A stretch of DNA of 64,000 nt from Rhodopirellula sp. (GCA_012728855.1 JAAYEH010000380.1:20691-84690), one strand, 5' to 3'. Counted from the stretch's first letter, positions 37,003 to 46,430 are shown. A program made the numbers and translations. The notes: generated by a model from the sequence alone, not told the origin.

Positions 37003-39951
37003 CTATTGCGGCCACTCGCCGCCGGGCATGGCAACCAGTTCGAGCCTGGCCGGATCAACGACGACATGCCGGACCTTCTGCCGCCGCCATGTGTAGGTAA
37101 TGTGGACCAAGCCGTCGCTGTCTTGGATCACGGCCGGGTACGAGTATTCGCCCGGCTCATTTTCCAGCACCAGCGCGGCCTTCCACGTTTTGCCGTCTTC
37201 GGAGACGGCCACGGTGAGCGGCGAGCGCGGGCCACCCCAGCGGCCTTCCGGCGGCCTGGTGGGATTGTAGACGAGCAGGTGGCGGCCATCGGTGAGCGTG
37301 ACGGCATCGATTCCGGAATTCGGGTTGGGCAGTTCGGTGAGTTTCATCTCGGTCCATTTGCGACCGCTGTCATTGGACCACGCCTCGGAAATTCTCCCTT
37401 GCTTGGTGCGACAGAGCATCTCAAGTCGGCCGTCGCCAACCTTGAGGATCGTAGGCTGGATCGCGCCAATCTGCTCGCCTTCGTTGATCGGCTCGGTCCT
37501 TTCCCAAGTTTGGCCGAGATCGGACGTCCATTCCACGTGTACCCGCCACCCCTGGTTCTCAGTGCTGGAACCGCAGAGCAGCCGACCATCGGCAAGCATC
37601 AGCGGCTTGTTCTTGATGGGACCGAGGATGCCGTCGGGCAATCGCTGCGGCTTCGACCAGATCTTTCCACCATCGGTCGAACGGATCAGCATGCCCCACC
37701 AGGCGCTGGGACTGGGGCCAACCTTATAGAACAACAAGAGCGGACCCGCCTTCGTTTGAAACAGCACGGGATTCCAGCAGGGATATTGCTTGCCGTCGGA
37801 CGATTTGCCATCGGCGACCATCGTCGGCACCGTCCAACCCGCCGGCTCCCGGCGGGAAAACCAGATGGCCACGTCGTCTTTCCCTTCTCGCGATCCGCCA
37901 AACCATGCGGCCACCGGGCCGGAAGGCGTCGCTTCGATAGTGGACGCGTGGCACTGCGGAAACGGCGCCTCGTGGTAGATGAATTCCATTCGGACAAGCC
38001 CCGGCTGGACATGGGGATTCCGCATGAAGTAGAGGTATCCGTCTTCGGCGCCGACCAGCAGGTCGGGTACGCCGTTATTATCCCAATCGACCACGGTGGG
38101 GCTGGTCGTATGGCCCGCCAGCCTTCGCGAATCGACCTCTCCGAGATTCTTCAGGACGGTCTTTCCCTCTTGTGTTTTCCCATTGCGGAAGAAATCGACG
38201 TTGCGGCTGTTGACCAATAGATCGGTGCGGCCGTCGCGGTCCCAATCGACGAAGGAGAGCTTTCGTCGGCCGCTGCCGCCGGCGGTCTTCTCATTGAGCC
38301 GCAACGGCTTACCGTCTTCGCCGATGAAGACGCGCGCCGGCGGCATGAGGCGCAACTGCCCGTCGACCTTCTTTCGTTCAAACAGGACGAGGTAGCCCTC
38401 GTGGTCAAGCATCACCAGGTCGGTGAGCCCGTCGCCGGTGTAGTCGGTCGCCACGGGCGTGGTCCGCCACTGCGCGGCCAGTTCGTTGGCCTGCGGATTC
38501 CACCAGTTCCAAGCCGGTTTGGGCGGCTTGCCGGACCACTGGACTTCGATTGGCTGGGCCGCGGCAAGTTTCGGCTCGCGGCGACTGCCGGCATTTCGAT
38601 ACCAGACCACTTTGCCCCAGATCGAGTTGACGACCAGGTCGGGCAAGCTGTCGCCATCCCAATCGGCGACGCTGAGCGTCGTATAGCCCCATTTCGCTTC
38701 GCACGGCCCTTGGATCGAGCCGTTCGGCCCGGCTTCAATGCGGAGCGTCTGGCCATCGGCCTTGAGGCACTGCGGCGCGGCCCACTTCGGCGGGTTGCCG
38801 CCATCGAGATTCTCGATCAGGCCGACGTAGCCGGCCGTGTTGCCGCACACAAGATCCTCGTCGCCGTCGCCGTCCCAGTCGAAGCTAACGGGCGTGACCA
38901 GCGCGCCGAACTTCACGTCCTCGGCCTGTTGCTGGAAGAATTTGGGCTGCAGGAACACCGGCAGACCGTCTTCCACCTTGCCCGTGTGCTCGAGCAGAGC
39001 CACGCGGCCGTCTTCCTGGCCGACAACGAGATCGACGTCGCCGTCCTTGTCCCAGTCGATGCCGACCGGCACGATCATGCACAAGTCCATTTGCATGGGG
39101 CGGCCGTCCTGCTGAAGAAATCGCCCGGCGGCGTACTGGGGCGAGGTTCGTGTGCCGACGTTCTCAAAGTAGGTGAATTTATCGACAAACTCGCCACAGA
39201 TCAGGTCGAGGTCTCCATCGGCGTCGAAGTCCGCGAAGTTGGGCGATGGCATCCCATAGACGTCGATCGGCTTGCCACCGGCGTCGATCTTCACTGCATC
39301 GGCATAGGCGGGAGCCTCGTTGCTTGCCGTGTTGCGAAGGAGATAGACGTAGCCGTGTAAGGGGCCGCGCGTCCATTGGCCCTCGGCGTTGAAGGCGTTG
39401 TCCCAACCGTAGTCGGTCCAATCGCCGACCGCCACCGTCAGATCCAGCCTTCCGTCGCCGTCGTAATCGACGTATTGCCACTGGTTGGCGCGGACGCGGT
39501 TGGGGTGGATGTTCGCCGGCAGAGGCAGCTTCACGGCTTCGCCGAGTTGGGTGGAGTTGATGTCGGTATATTCCTGCCCGGGCACCAGCACACGGACCTT
39601 ATCGCCGACGTAGGAGGGCCGCACGTTGTGAAAACCTTTGCCGATCTTCACTCCCGGTCTGAACACGGGGAATTTCCCTCCGCCGGGGTTCTCGAAAAAG
39701 TAGGTGCCGTTGTAAGGCACGTCGGGACAGGTTACCACCAGATCGAGGTCACCATCGCCATCGGCGTCCATCGGCAGCGGCCAGGCCCAAAGCCCCACGC
39801 CCAGGTCGACAACCAGCCCGGGGTGGTTGTACTTCACGCGCTCAAGCACACCGGTCTCTGCAGCCGGAGGTTCGGCGGCCGGCAGAAGTCCGGCCAATGC
39901 GAACAAGATCGGCACAAAAAACGATCGCTTCGGCAGGCGGATTGACGTCAT
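37003..39951 (-). CDS. secreted FG-GAP repeat and sialidase fusion protein
   Basis: A 982-residue exported protein with signal peptide FFVPILFALAGLLPA. Residues about 45-670 contain repeated FG-GAP/VCBS calcium-binding units (DADGDGDLDLVV, DYDGDGRLDLTV, DADGDLDLICG, DWDKDGDVDLVVG, DWDGDGDEDLVCG, DWDGDSLPDLVV, DWDRDGRTDLLV, DWDNNGVPDLLVG). Residues about 680-980 are a sialidase-type beta-propeller with Asp-box-like motifs STDGGKIWS, TSDLGQTWE and SNDSGRKWT. It could release or bind sialylated glycans at the surface. It is followed by the symporter gene and sits 14 nt after the regulator gene. Confidence 0.88.
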   Translation of the reverse strand: MTSIRLPKRSFFVPILFALAGLLPAAEPPAAETGVLERVKYNHPGLVVDLGVGLWAWPLPMDADGDGDLDLVVTCPDVPYNGTYFFENPGGGKFPVFRPGVKIGKGFHNVRPSYVGDKVRVLVPGQEYTDINSTQLGEAVKLPLPANIHPNRVRANQWQYVDYDGDGRLDLTVAVGDWTDYGWDNAFNAEGQWTRGPLHGYVYLLRNTASNEAPAYADAVKIDAGGKPIDVYGMPSPNFADFDADGDLDLICGEFVDKFTYFENVGTRTSPQYAAGRFLQQDGRPMQMDLCMIVPVGIDWDKDGDVDLVVGQEDGRVALLEHTGKVEDGLPVFLQPKFFQQQAEDVKFGALVTPVSFDWDGDGDEDLVCGNTAGYVGLIENLDGGNPPKWAAPQCLKADGQTLRIEAGPNGSIQGPCEAKWGYTTLSVADWDGDSLPDLVVNSIWGKVVWYRNAGSRREPKLAAAQPIEVQWSGKPPKPAWNWWNPQANELAAQWRTTPVATDYTGDGLTDLVMLDHEGYLVLFERKKVDGQLRLMPPARVFIGEDGKPLRLNEKTAGGSGRRKLSFVDWDRDGRTDLLVNSRNVDFFRNGKTQEGKTVLKNLGEVDSRRLAGHTTSPTVVDWDNNGVPDLLVGAEDGYLYFMRNPHVQPGLVRMEFIYHEAPFPQCHASTIEATPSGPVAAWFGGSREGKDDVAIWFSRREPAGWTVPTMVADGKSSDGKQYPCWNPVLFQTKAGPLLLFYKVGPSPSAWWGMLIRSTDGGKIWSKPQRLPDGILGPIKNKPLMLADGRLLCGSSTENQGWRVHVEWTSDLGQTWERTEPINEGEQIGAIQPTILKVGDGRLEMLCRTKQGRISEAWSNDSGRKWTEMKLTELPNPNSGIDAVTLTDGRHLLVYNPTRPPEGRWGGPRSPLTVAVSEDGKTWKAALVLENEPGEYSYPAVIQDSDGLVHITYTWRRQKVRHVVVDPARLELVAMPGGEWPQ

Positions 39952-39965
39952 GGTGTGCTCCTTTG

Positions 39966-40739
39966 TCAGCTTTCCAGGTGGTTTTCCAAGTGTTCGATCG
40001 TGCGACGAACATCATCGGGCAGGGTAAACGCGGAAATCGCCTGTTGCTCCACGGCGCTCTCGGCGCGGCGGTAGTGTTCGAGGGTCTCCGCCATACTCGC
40101 GCGTAGATGGTCGACCATCCACCGCCGGGCGGCTTCGCCATCGCCCCGGCGGACCGCGTGAAGGATGCGGCGATGGTATCCATAGGCGCGGGCGACGACG
40201 CCCAGATCGTGGGTCTGCCGGCCCGCGCCAAAGATACTGGCAATGACCCGCGAATCGGCGACGATCTTTGCAATGCGGCGATTGCCGGCCGCGCGGATCA
40301 GGAGCATGTGGAATGCCATATCCGCAGAGAGAAACCGTTGCAGAGCTGATGGATCGAGCGCCGACGCGCCGACGCCACGCAGATCAACGGCGATCTGCCG
40401 CATCTGGCGGCACAACGACTCCAACAAGTCGAGATCCGCGGCTGAAACCGATTGCGCTGCCAGCGCCACGGCATAGGGTTCCAACGCCTCGCGGAGTTGG
40501 AACAATTCGACAAGTTCGCGGCGACCAGGCGTGCGAACGATGGTGCCGAACCGCGGCACCTGCACCACGAGCCCCTCCTCGGCCAACTGGCGAATCGCCT
40601 CGCGAACCGGCGTGCGGCTGATCCCGATCTCGGCCGCCAACGACTGCTCGGAGATCTGGCGCCCCGGCGAAAGATCGCCGCGGAGGATCTTCTCATGCAG
40701 ATAGTCGTAAGCCTTTTGGCGAAGAGAGGTTGTATTCAT
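39966..40739 (-). CDS. GntR-family regulator with FCD domain (NanR-like)
   Basis: A 257-residue repressor-type protein: GntR winged helix (SLAAEIGISRTPVREAIRQL) then an FCD effector domain (LFQLREALEPYAVALAA, DMAFHMLLIRAAGN, YGYHRRILHAVRRGD). FCD proteins bind carboxylic or sugar acids, as NanR and UxuR do. It is the first gene of a five-kilobase minus-strand unit with sialidase-domain protein, symporter and lyase, and two GGTAT(A/G) hexamers stand 24 nt before its start, so autoregulation of the whole locus is likely. Confidence 0.9.
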   Translation of the reverse strand: MNTTSLRQKAYDYLHEKILRGDLSPGRQISEQSLAAEIGISRTPVREAIRQLAEEGLVVQVPRFGTIVRTPGRRELVELFQLREALEPYAVALAAQSVSAADLDLLESLCRQMRQIAVDLRGVGASALDPSALQRFLSADMAFHMLLIRAAGNRRIAKIVADSRVIASIFGAGRQTHDLGVVARAYGYHRRILHAVRRGDGEAARRWMVDHLRASMAETLEHYRRAESAVEQQAISAFTLPDDVRRTIEHLENHLES

Positions 40740-40760
40740 AGCGCACGCATGACAATGGCT

Positions 40761-40780
40761 AGTATACCACTACCATACCA
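40761..40780 (-). promoter_or_regulatory. NanR-like operator overlapping a -10 element
   Basis: On the minus strand the site reads TGGTATGGTAGTGGTATACT. It has two direct hexamers, GGTATG and GGTATA, 5 nt apart. Escherichia coli NanR is known to bind tandem GGTATA repeats. The TATACT at its end is a good -10 hexamer, so a bound regulator would block RNA polymerase. A matching -35 is weak. Confidence 0.55.
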
Positions 40781-40871
40781 CGGCTGACAGCCGGCGGCAA
40801 GCGGCTGGCCCAGCGAGAGAACCGCCATCGAGCAGAGCGGAGTCAGATTCATGCGGTGCTATGTCTGCCTC

Positions 40872-41546
40872 CTACGCCGTTCCGCGACGGTCACCGCCAA
40901 TCGCTCGTGCAACCCGCTCTCCAGCGACTAACCCGGTCGCTGCGAAAGGAGATGCCGTGATGATCATCAGCACGAACCGGACGATTCCGTCCGCCCATGC
41001 GTCGATCGGGTCGCCACCGGAACGGGCTGGCGATGAGGAAGAAAACGCGTATTCCCAGCATACGACGCCCAGACAAAACACAGCGATTCCCAGGGCTGTT
41101 CCGACCGTAAGCCCCATCAGGGAGTAGACGGCATAGCGTCTGAATCGTCGACACAGAACCGATAGCGAGTAAACCGGCGTCTCGGGACTCGATGAAGGCT
41201 CCGGTTCATGCTGCCCCCTTCGAAAGGATATGACCCATTGGAGCAGAAATCGGTCTACCAGCAGTAGCAGGAGGCGGTGTAAACCGTAGAGTGCCGCGAG
41301 AGTAAACAGAACAATTGTCAACGCCACTGCTCGAGACACGGCGAGATGCAAGGTCCGTTGCCAATTGTTGTTCTCTGCTGCCAGCGCCGCGTAGAAGACG
41401 CCGAAGCCAATGGCAACCGTGCCTACAATGGCTGCCAAGAGATAGAGGACGGCAGGGCTCAGAGGCCCCCGTCGCCGACGGATAGAAGATCGATCGCGAT
41501 TCATCGGCACTCTCAGTACATTGAGCCACGATTTAGTTTCTGCCAT
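40872..41546 (-). CDS. membrane protein of unknown function
   Basis: A 224-residue protein with four hydrophobic helices (LYLLAAIVGTVAIGFGVFYA, VALTIVLFTLAALYGL, AVYSLMGLTVGTALGIAV and IVRFVLMIITASPFAA) separated by a basic cytoplasmic-type loop. No family recognised. Start ATG 41546 is preceded in frame by GTG and TTG codons, and Met15 (MNRDRSS) is also possible. It is flanked by the regulator promoter and the GH123-like gene. Confidence 0.6.
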   Translation of the reverse strand: MAETKSWLNVLRVPMNRDRSSIRRRRGPLSPAVLYLLAAIVGTVAIGFGVFYAALAAENNNWQRTLHLAVSRAVALTIVLFTLAALYGLHRLLLLLVDRFLLQWVISFRRGQHEPEPSSSPETPVYSLSVLCRRFRRYAVYSLMGLTVGTALGIAVFCLGVVCWEYAFSSSSPARSGGDPIDAWADGIVRFVLMIITASPFAATGLVAGERVARAIGGDRRGTA

Positions 41547-41579
41547 CACCAAGAGGACCGAGTTAACGGAACGTGGGAT

Positions 41580-44537
41580 CTAGTCTCCGACCAAAACCAG
41601 CCGCACATTTCGGTCCGGGAGCCGGCCGATCAAGGCGGAATCCTCCCAGTCAAAAACTTCTCCGGAAATGGCGTCTCTCGCCTTGGCGCCCCGCAGACCA
41701 GCCAGTCGCCCTTGAAACCGGACTGCGACATCGGCAGGCCGTTCGGCGGCGGCGATCAAGAGTGCGGCTTTCCCGTCGCTCCGCAAATAGGCGCTCATGC
41801 GAGCGTCGGGGGGCGATACCTCCAGTTCGGCGCCATTGCTCCAATAAGGCAGAAACTCCGCTTCGGCGACGCCAAACCGCCGCATTGTCGCCATAATCGT
41901 TCGGAGCAGTTCGCCGGACTCTCGCCCCAGCCAGGAGGACTTGCAGATCACGTCGTGCAGCAGCGGAAACGCCAGGAATTCACCCCCGGGCATCTTCTCC
42001 TTTCCTTCGGCCTGGAATTTGACCAGCGTCGGCAACAGGAAGGCGGGCACTCCGTAGGGCTGCGGGCACAATTCGGCGCGGAATTTCTCCAACGTGAGCG
42101 TTCGCAGATCCTTGCGGTTGTACTGTTCACCATTGAGCACGGCGTCGGTGAACGAATACGTCGTGATGAGGTTGTTTTCCGAGTTGTGGGCGTAGACGAA
42201 ACCGGCCGGCCCGCGCTTCTCGCGAACCAACGCGTAGATCCGCTTCATCAGGTTCCGGTTGGCCAGCAAGGGATAGCGGCCCGGGACGCAGCCGTGTTCG
42301 CTGCTCTGGCAGTGGTTGGGATTGCAGCAATCGAGGTAAACGCCGTCGGTCCCGGTTTCGTCCATCGTTTTGGCGATCGCCCACAGGAGGAAATCGGACC
42401 AGGTGCTTGCGGTGCAGACCGCGCCGTAGTTGCTGCCGTCGCGAAAGCCGGCCTCGGTAAAAGGATTGCGGCGCCACTCGCGTTCCAGTTGCAGGAATTC
42501 GGGCGTGTCGGTCTGAGTGTAGTTCAGCGCGAAGTACGACAAGACCGTCTCCCATCCATTCTCCTTTAACAGAGCGACCTTCGCCCGCATCCGGGCCGCA
42601 TCGGCTGGCAAGTAGCTGAACGTGCCCACGTGCGTGTTCCAGAGGGCGCCGATATTGCGGCAGTCGGGAACGCGGGGGCCTCGCTTAGCGAACGCTTCCA
42701 GGTTCAGCGCGCTGATGAACGTCGGACGCCAGTCGCGCCAGCGCTGCGGCATCGGCTTGACCGGCGTGGCCATCAAGCCGAACGTGAAGCGGAGCGGCTG
42801 AGACAATGGCACCGCCTTGTCGATAAAGCGGATGCGAAGGTCGACGCCGCCGTCGGTTCTCACCATCTCGATCGCCCTGCTCGCGTCCTGATTCGCCCAG
42901 CCCGCGTCGGACTCGCAGAACCATGCCAAACCGGCCCGCTCGTTGCCGATCCAGACGTACGGCACGAAGGGGAGCGCCTTGTTCCACCCCGGCTGACCGA
43001 TGCCGCCTGCATCGGATAGATCGGTCCAAGTGCCGTTGGCGTGATGATAGAGCGTCGCCGCCGGACCGTGAAACGGAACGACAAGCCCTAGATCTTTCAC
43101 GTCGCAAGGCTTGTCGGGCCGCAACTCAAGATCGATCCGCAGAAAACCGTCGAACTCAATGCTTCCGTCCGCCCGCCAGGAAATGTCACCCAATGAACCG
43201 GACCATGCGGCACGCACCTCGGCGTCCGAGCCGGCAAACGTGGCTGTCGTAGCGCTGCGGATCGACGGATTCTTCTCACTATTGCCGCAGGACAACTCGA
43301 TCGGTCCGCGCAGGATCTCCTCGCCTTGGCTGACAATCCGCTCGGGGACGGGAACTGCCGAAAATGCGTACTCGCGCCCCCAGGTATGGACCTTTCCGCT
43401 TTCAACGCGGATCGGAGGCCACGGCGGCAGCACTTGGTTGGTCTTGCCAAGATCGTTGCCGAGCCAGACGGGCCGGGCGGGCACCTGGTACTCGAGTCGG
43501 CCATCGCGAAGTGCCTCGCCTTCCCCTTTGGCCAAGGCGACTTGGATCTCGCAGGGGCCATCGCCGATCTCATCGTAGGAGAACTGGAAGCGGACTGCGC
43601 CGATGCGCGGATCGGCGGGCTCGTTGCGGGTCCATTGCCGGTTGCCGCGGCGGAGAGTCAGTTGCACCGGACCTGGCTGTTCGCCCAGTTCGCGCCGCGC
43701 CCCGCGGTAGTCGACCTCGACGACGAACTGGCCGCTGCCGAAAAGAATGTAAGGCCGCAGTTGCAGTTCGCGGGTGGAAGCAAAGGGGAGCGACTCCGGA
43801 TCATCGGACTTGCCCGCCCGGTACGCCTCGTAAACGGAAGCAACCTCGCCGGCGAGCAAAGGACGCGAGAAGAGGATAACGTCGTCGCACCACGTCGTGG
43901 CGGTGCCGCGCGGGCCGCCGATCTCGAACCGCTCGGGCGTCTCGTCCGGCACGAACACGGCACCGGAGGCCGTCGCGGCCCGTTGGCCGTCGACATAGAG
44001 CACCTGCTCCGTGCTGGCGAGTGTTGCGCTCCAGGTCGCGGCGATATGATGCCATTGGCCGGGCTTCCACTGGATCGGGTCGACAAAAGCGAGGCTGCGG
44101 CCGTCCTGCGGCTCCGTCTCTTGACCGTTGGACGTGTAGAACTGCAACCGCTCGCCTTTGATGTATTCGTAGACCAAGAGCGCATTGAGCGCCTTGCCCT
44201 GGAAGTTCCCCGTGCTGGCGCGAAAGAGGTGATGGAACTGGCCGTCGTCCGGACTCCACTGGGGCTTGACCCACATCATCACCGTACCCTCGTCGGGCAC
44301 GCAATTGCCCTCGAATACGTAGGAGAGCAACGTCTGCGGTTCCACGGCGATCGCCTTGCCGCGGAGACCTTCGCCATACTGCTGGGGGCCTATCAGCGCG
44401 GCGGCGCCGTCGCCGGCGGACATGGCGGCATCGGCTTTGCCCTCGAAGGGGGCGAAGAACAGCACGTCGCTCTCCTCGACGGCGAGAGCCGGTGAAGAGA
44501 AAAGCAAGATGGCCAAAAAGAGCTTCGAACGTCGCAT
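41580..44537 (-). CDS. secreted LamG and GH123-like (DUF6067) glycoside hydrolase
   Basis: A 985-residue protein with signal peptide LFLAILLFSSPALA. ATG 44537 marks it; the open frame extends 187 codons upstream but overlaps the esterase gene and is not coding. Residues about 20-220 are a LamG/concanavalin-type domain (VMMWVKPQWSPDDGQFHHLF, GQWHHIAATW). The remainder resembles the GH123/DUF6067 group: YVWIGNERAGLAWFCESDAGW, the barrel strand TDGVYLDCCNP and DAVLNGEQYNR. It probably cleaves an N-acetylated or complex glycan outside the cell. Catalytic Asp/Glu not assigned. Confidence 0.75.
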   Translation of the reverse strand: MRRSKLFLAILLFSSPALAVEESDVLFFAPFEGKADAAMSAGDGAAALIGPQQYGEGLRGKAIAVEPQTLLSYVFEGNCVPDEGTVMMWVKPQWSPDDGQFHHLFRASTGNFQGKALNALLVYEYIKGERLQFYTSNGQETEPQDGRSLAFVDPIQWKPGQWHHIAATWSATLASTEQVLYVDGQRAATASGAVFVPDETPERFEIGGPRGTATTWCDDVILFSRPLLAGEVASVYEAYRAGKSDDPESLPFASTRELQLRPYILFGSGQFVVEVDYRGARRELGEQPGPVQLTLRRGNRQWTRNEPADPRIGAVRFQFSYDEIGDGPCEIQVALAKGEGEALRDGRLEYQVPARPVWLGNDLGKTNQVLPPWPPIRVESGKVHTWGREYAFSAVPVPERIVSQGEEILRGPIELSCGNSEKNPSIRSATTATFAGSDAEVRAAWSGSLGDISWRADGSIEFDGFLRIDLELRPDKPCDVKDLGLVVPFHGPAATLYHHANGTWTDLSDAGGIGQPGWNKALPFVPYVWIGNERAGLAWFCESDAGWANQDASRAIEMVRTDGGVDLRIRFIDKAVPLSQPLRFTFGLMATPVKPMPQRWRDWRPTFISALNLEAFAKRGPRVPDCRNIGALWNTHVGTFSYLPADAARMRAKVALLKENGWETVLSYFALNYTQTDTPEFLQLEREWRRNPFTEAGFRDGSNYGAVCTASTWSDFLLWAIAKTMDETGTDGVYLDCCNPNHCQSSEHGCVPGRYPLLANRNLMKRIYALVREKRGPAGFVYAHNSENNLITTYSFTDAVLNGEQYNRKDLRTLTLEKFRAELCPQPYGVPAFLLPTLVKFQAEGKEKMPGGEFLAFPLLHDVICKSSWLGRESGELLRTIMATMRRFGVAEAEFLPYWSNGAELEVSPPDARMSAYLRSDGKAALLIAAAERPADVAVRFQGRLAGLRGAKARDAISGEVFDWEDSALIGRLPDRNVRLVLVGD

Positions 44538-44551
44538 GGGGATCGCTCCAT

Positions 44552-44579
44552 GTACGTTAGGCTCTCCTGCCTGACGTAC
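44552..44579. repeat. 11-bp palindrome in front of GH123-like gene
   Basis: Arms GTACGTTAGGC (44552-44562) and GCCTGACGTAC (44569-44579) differ at one position, with a 6-nt loop TCTCCT. The sequence belongs to the same type as the repeat at 31523-31583. It lies between two same-strand genes, in the leader of the GH123-like gene. Confidence 0.6.
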
Positions 44580-44602
44580 GCTGCCGATACGGTCACAATA
44601 CT

Positions 44603-45658
44603 CTATCCGAGGTGTCTTGCGAACCACTCGCGCGTCCGCCGCCACATCGTGTCGGACAACACGTGCCCCGCGTTCTCCTCGATGTAGTAGCTGAAGTTCT
44701 CGGGCACTGCAGCAGCCTCGTAAGCTTGGGCGATCGTCTTCACCCCTTCGCGGACTTCCTCGATCGGACTGCCGCCGTCGTTCTCGCCGAAGTTCAAGTG
44801 AAGGGCTCGCGGGGCGATCAGCCCGGCGATCGCGGGCGTGTCGCCGTACTGGGACCAGCCGGGGATGAAGTTCGGGAAGCAATGGAGAAGCTTCGTCCGC
44901 TGGATGGCGGCGTAGGTCGGCAGGCAGCAGTTTCCCACCAGGCACTTCAGCCGCGTCTCCCAGGGGCCGACGAGCCAGGTATGGGTCGAGCCCATCGAAT
45001 GGCCGTAGCAGCCGATCTTGTCTTGCTTGACCTCGGGGCGCGAGCAGAGATAATCGACCGCGCGGCGCATATCGAGGATGTTCTTCCACGCCATGCACTT
45101 GCCCGCCACCACGTAGCGGAGAAATTCAAACCGTTCGAAGTTGCCCCCCTTGAGTTTGTCGTCCTGGCGTTGTTCGAAGCAGAGGGCATCGGGGCAGAGG
45201 ACCACGTAGCCCTCTTTCACCAGTGCAGCGCCCGTGTGGTGCATCGGGTTTCCCGCCAGCCCGGCCGGCTCGCTCTTGCCCAGATGCCACTCGCCGTTAT
45301 GCTGGTGCCAGATGGCCACTGCCGGTGCCGGGTGGCTCGCGTTGACCCCGTCGGGCACCAACAACATCGCCGGCACCCGGTCGCCCGGTTCCACTTCGTA
45401 TTGAATTGATTCGATCCGGTAACCATCCTTGCGAATCGTCTCAACCAAAGCCGGTTGAAGATCGCACGGCTCGGGCCACGGGCCTCCGAGGCAGTCGAGC
45501 AGTCTGCCGCGAAGATCGCTTGAGATCATGGACGGTCCCTCCGCGGTGCAGGTCGCGTCGGCGCCGCCGGAGCCGAGAATCACCGCCGCTCCGGTGGTCG
45601 ATTGAACCAAAAACGCTCGGCGACTTACGCCGCTCGCGGGTGTTGTTTTGCGCGCCAT
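44603..45658 (-). CDS. Tat-exported alpha/beta hydrolase (esterase-like)
   Basis: A 351-residue alpha/beta hydrolase of the acetylxylan-esterase/prolyl-oligopeptidase-like type. The leader SRRAFLVQSTTGAAVILG is Tat-like. The nucleophile elbow is GHSMGSTH; the acid is probably in NFGENDGGSP and the catalytic His in ENAGHVLSD. VAIWHQHNGEWHLGKSEPAG precedes the core. It lies just upstream of the GH123-like gene on the same strand, so deacylation of the same extracellular polymer is plausible. Confidence 0.8.
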   Translation of the reverse strand: MARKTTPASGVSRRAFLVQSTTGAAVILGSGGADATCTAEGPSMISSDLRGRLLDCLGGPWPEPCDLQPALVETIRKDGYRIESIQYEVEPGDRVPAMLLVPDGVNASHPAPAVAIWHQHNGEWHLGKSEPAGLAGNPMHHTGAALVKEGYVVLCPDALCFEQRQDDKLKGGNFERFEFLRYVVAGKCMAWKNILDMRRAVDYLCSRPEVKQDKIGCYGHSMGSTHTWLVGPWETRLKCLVGNCCLPTYAAIQRTKLLHCFPNFIPGWSQYGDTPAIAGLIAPRALHLNFGENDGGSPIEEVREGVKTIAQAYEAAAVPENFSYYIEENAGHVLSDTMWRRTREWFARHLG

Positions 45659-45746
45659 CGCCGACTCCTATGCGAAAATCGGCTGTATTATGGAGGAGGC
45701 GGGGATGCCGGTCAAGCTCGCGAAGAGTTGGAATCGTCGGCGAGCG

Positions 45747-46430
45747 TTAGCCAGCGGGAGCTTTGACTTCGAATGCCAGGCTCTCGATGAACTTTCTGGC
45801 CCTAAGATAGTCTTGCGGCGGGATGTCGTCGATCTTGCGTTGCAGCTCGGCCTTCATCGCGTCGGTGACTTTATCGACGGTCAGGTAGCCTTCGCTGCTC
45901 AGGGCGCCGGTGGCAGCCCTTGATGCGAAGAGTTGGCCGAGAACTTCGCGGTACTCTTCGAAGTGATCGGATCGCAGGATGATCGGCCAGGTGATGTCGC
46001 CGGTGACGGTGTCCATCTCGCTGGGGCTGAGACGCTCCGGCTTTCCGGCCTCCGCATAGCGAACCAAGTCTTCATAGGTCGGCCGCGACCCGCGTTCCGC
46101 GGCTCGATAGGCCTGGTTCTGCCGCCGCATGGCGAAGTAGGTTTCAGTGGCTTTCTCGAAGTTTTCGATTTGCCGCCGCCGGGCTTCCGTCATATTGATC
46201 GCTGCCTCGGAAGAAAGCAGGTTTTCGGCGCCTTGCGCGCGCACTAGATCCGCCAAGCCACGCGTCGCGCTACCAAAGGCAGTGCTGGCGCCAAAATCCC
46301 ATCCGTCATAATCGCTGTCTCCAAAGAACAGCGAATCGGTGGCATGTCTCTGACTCACCAAATCCACCTGCCCTTTGGCCAGCGGAGTCAGCAACGGAAA
46401 CACTGCCAAAACCATCAGAAAACGGTTCAT
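45747..46430 (-). CDS. secreted protein of unknown function
   Basis: A 227-residue protein with a Sec signal (FLMVLAVFPLLTPLAKG). The mature part is helical with charged stretches (MTEARRRQIENFEKATETYF) and ends in an ordered region (LQRKIDDIPPQDYLRARKFI). No domain recognised, though such helix-rich exported proteins are common in planctomycetes. It diverges from the HEAT-repeat gene at 46597. Confidence 0.6.
   Translation of the reverse strand: MNRFLMVLAVFPLLTPLAKGQVDLVSQRHATDSLFFGDSDYDGWDFGASTAFGSATRGLADLVRAQGAENLLSSEAAINMTEARRRQIENFEKATETYFAMRRQNQAYRAAERGSRPTYEDLVRYAEAGKPERLSPSEMDTVTGDITWPIILRSDHFEEYREVLGQLFASRAATGALSSEGYLTVDKVTDAMKAELQRKIDDIPPQDYLRARKFIESLAFEVKAPAG

Noticed and set aside
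44538..45098. N-terminal 187-codon extension of the GH123-like frame
   Set aside because: It overlaps the esterase gene out of frame, and a clear signal peptide begins at 44537.
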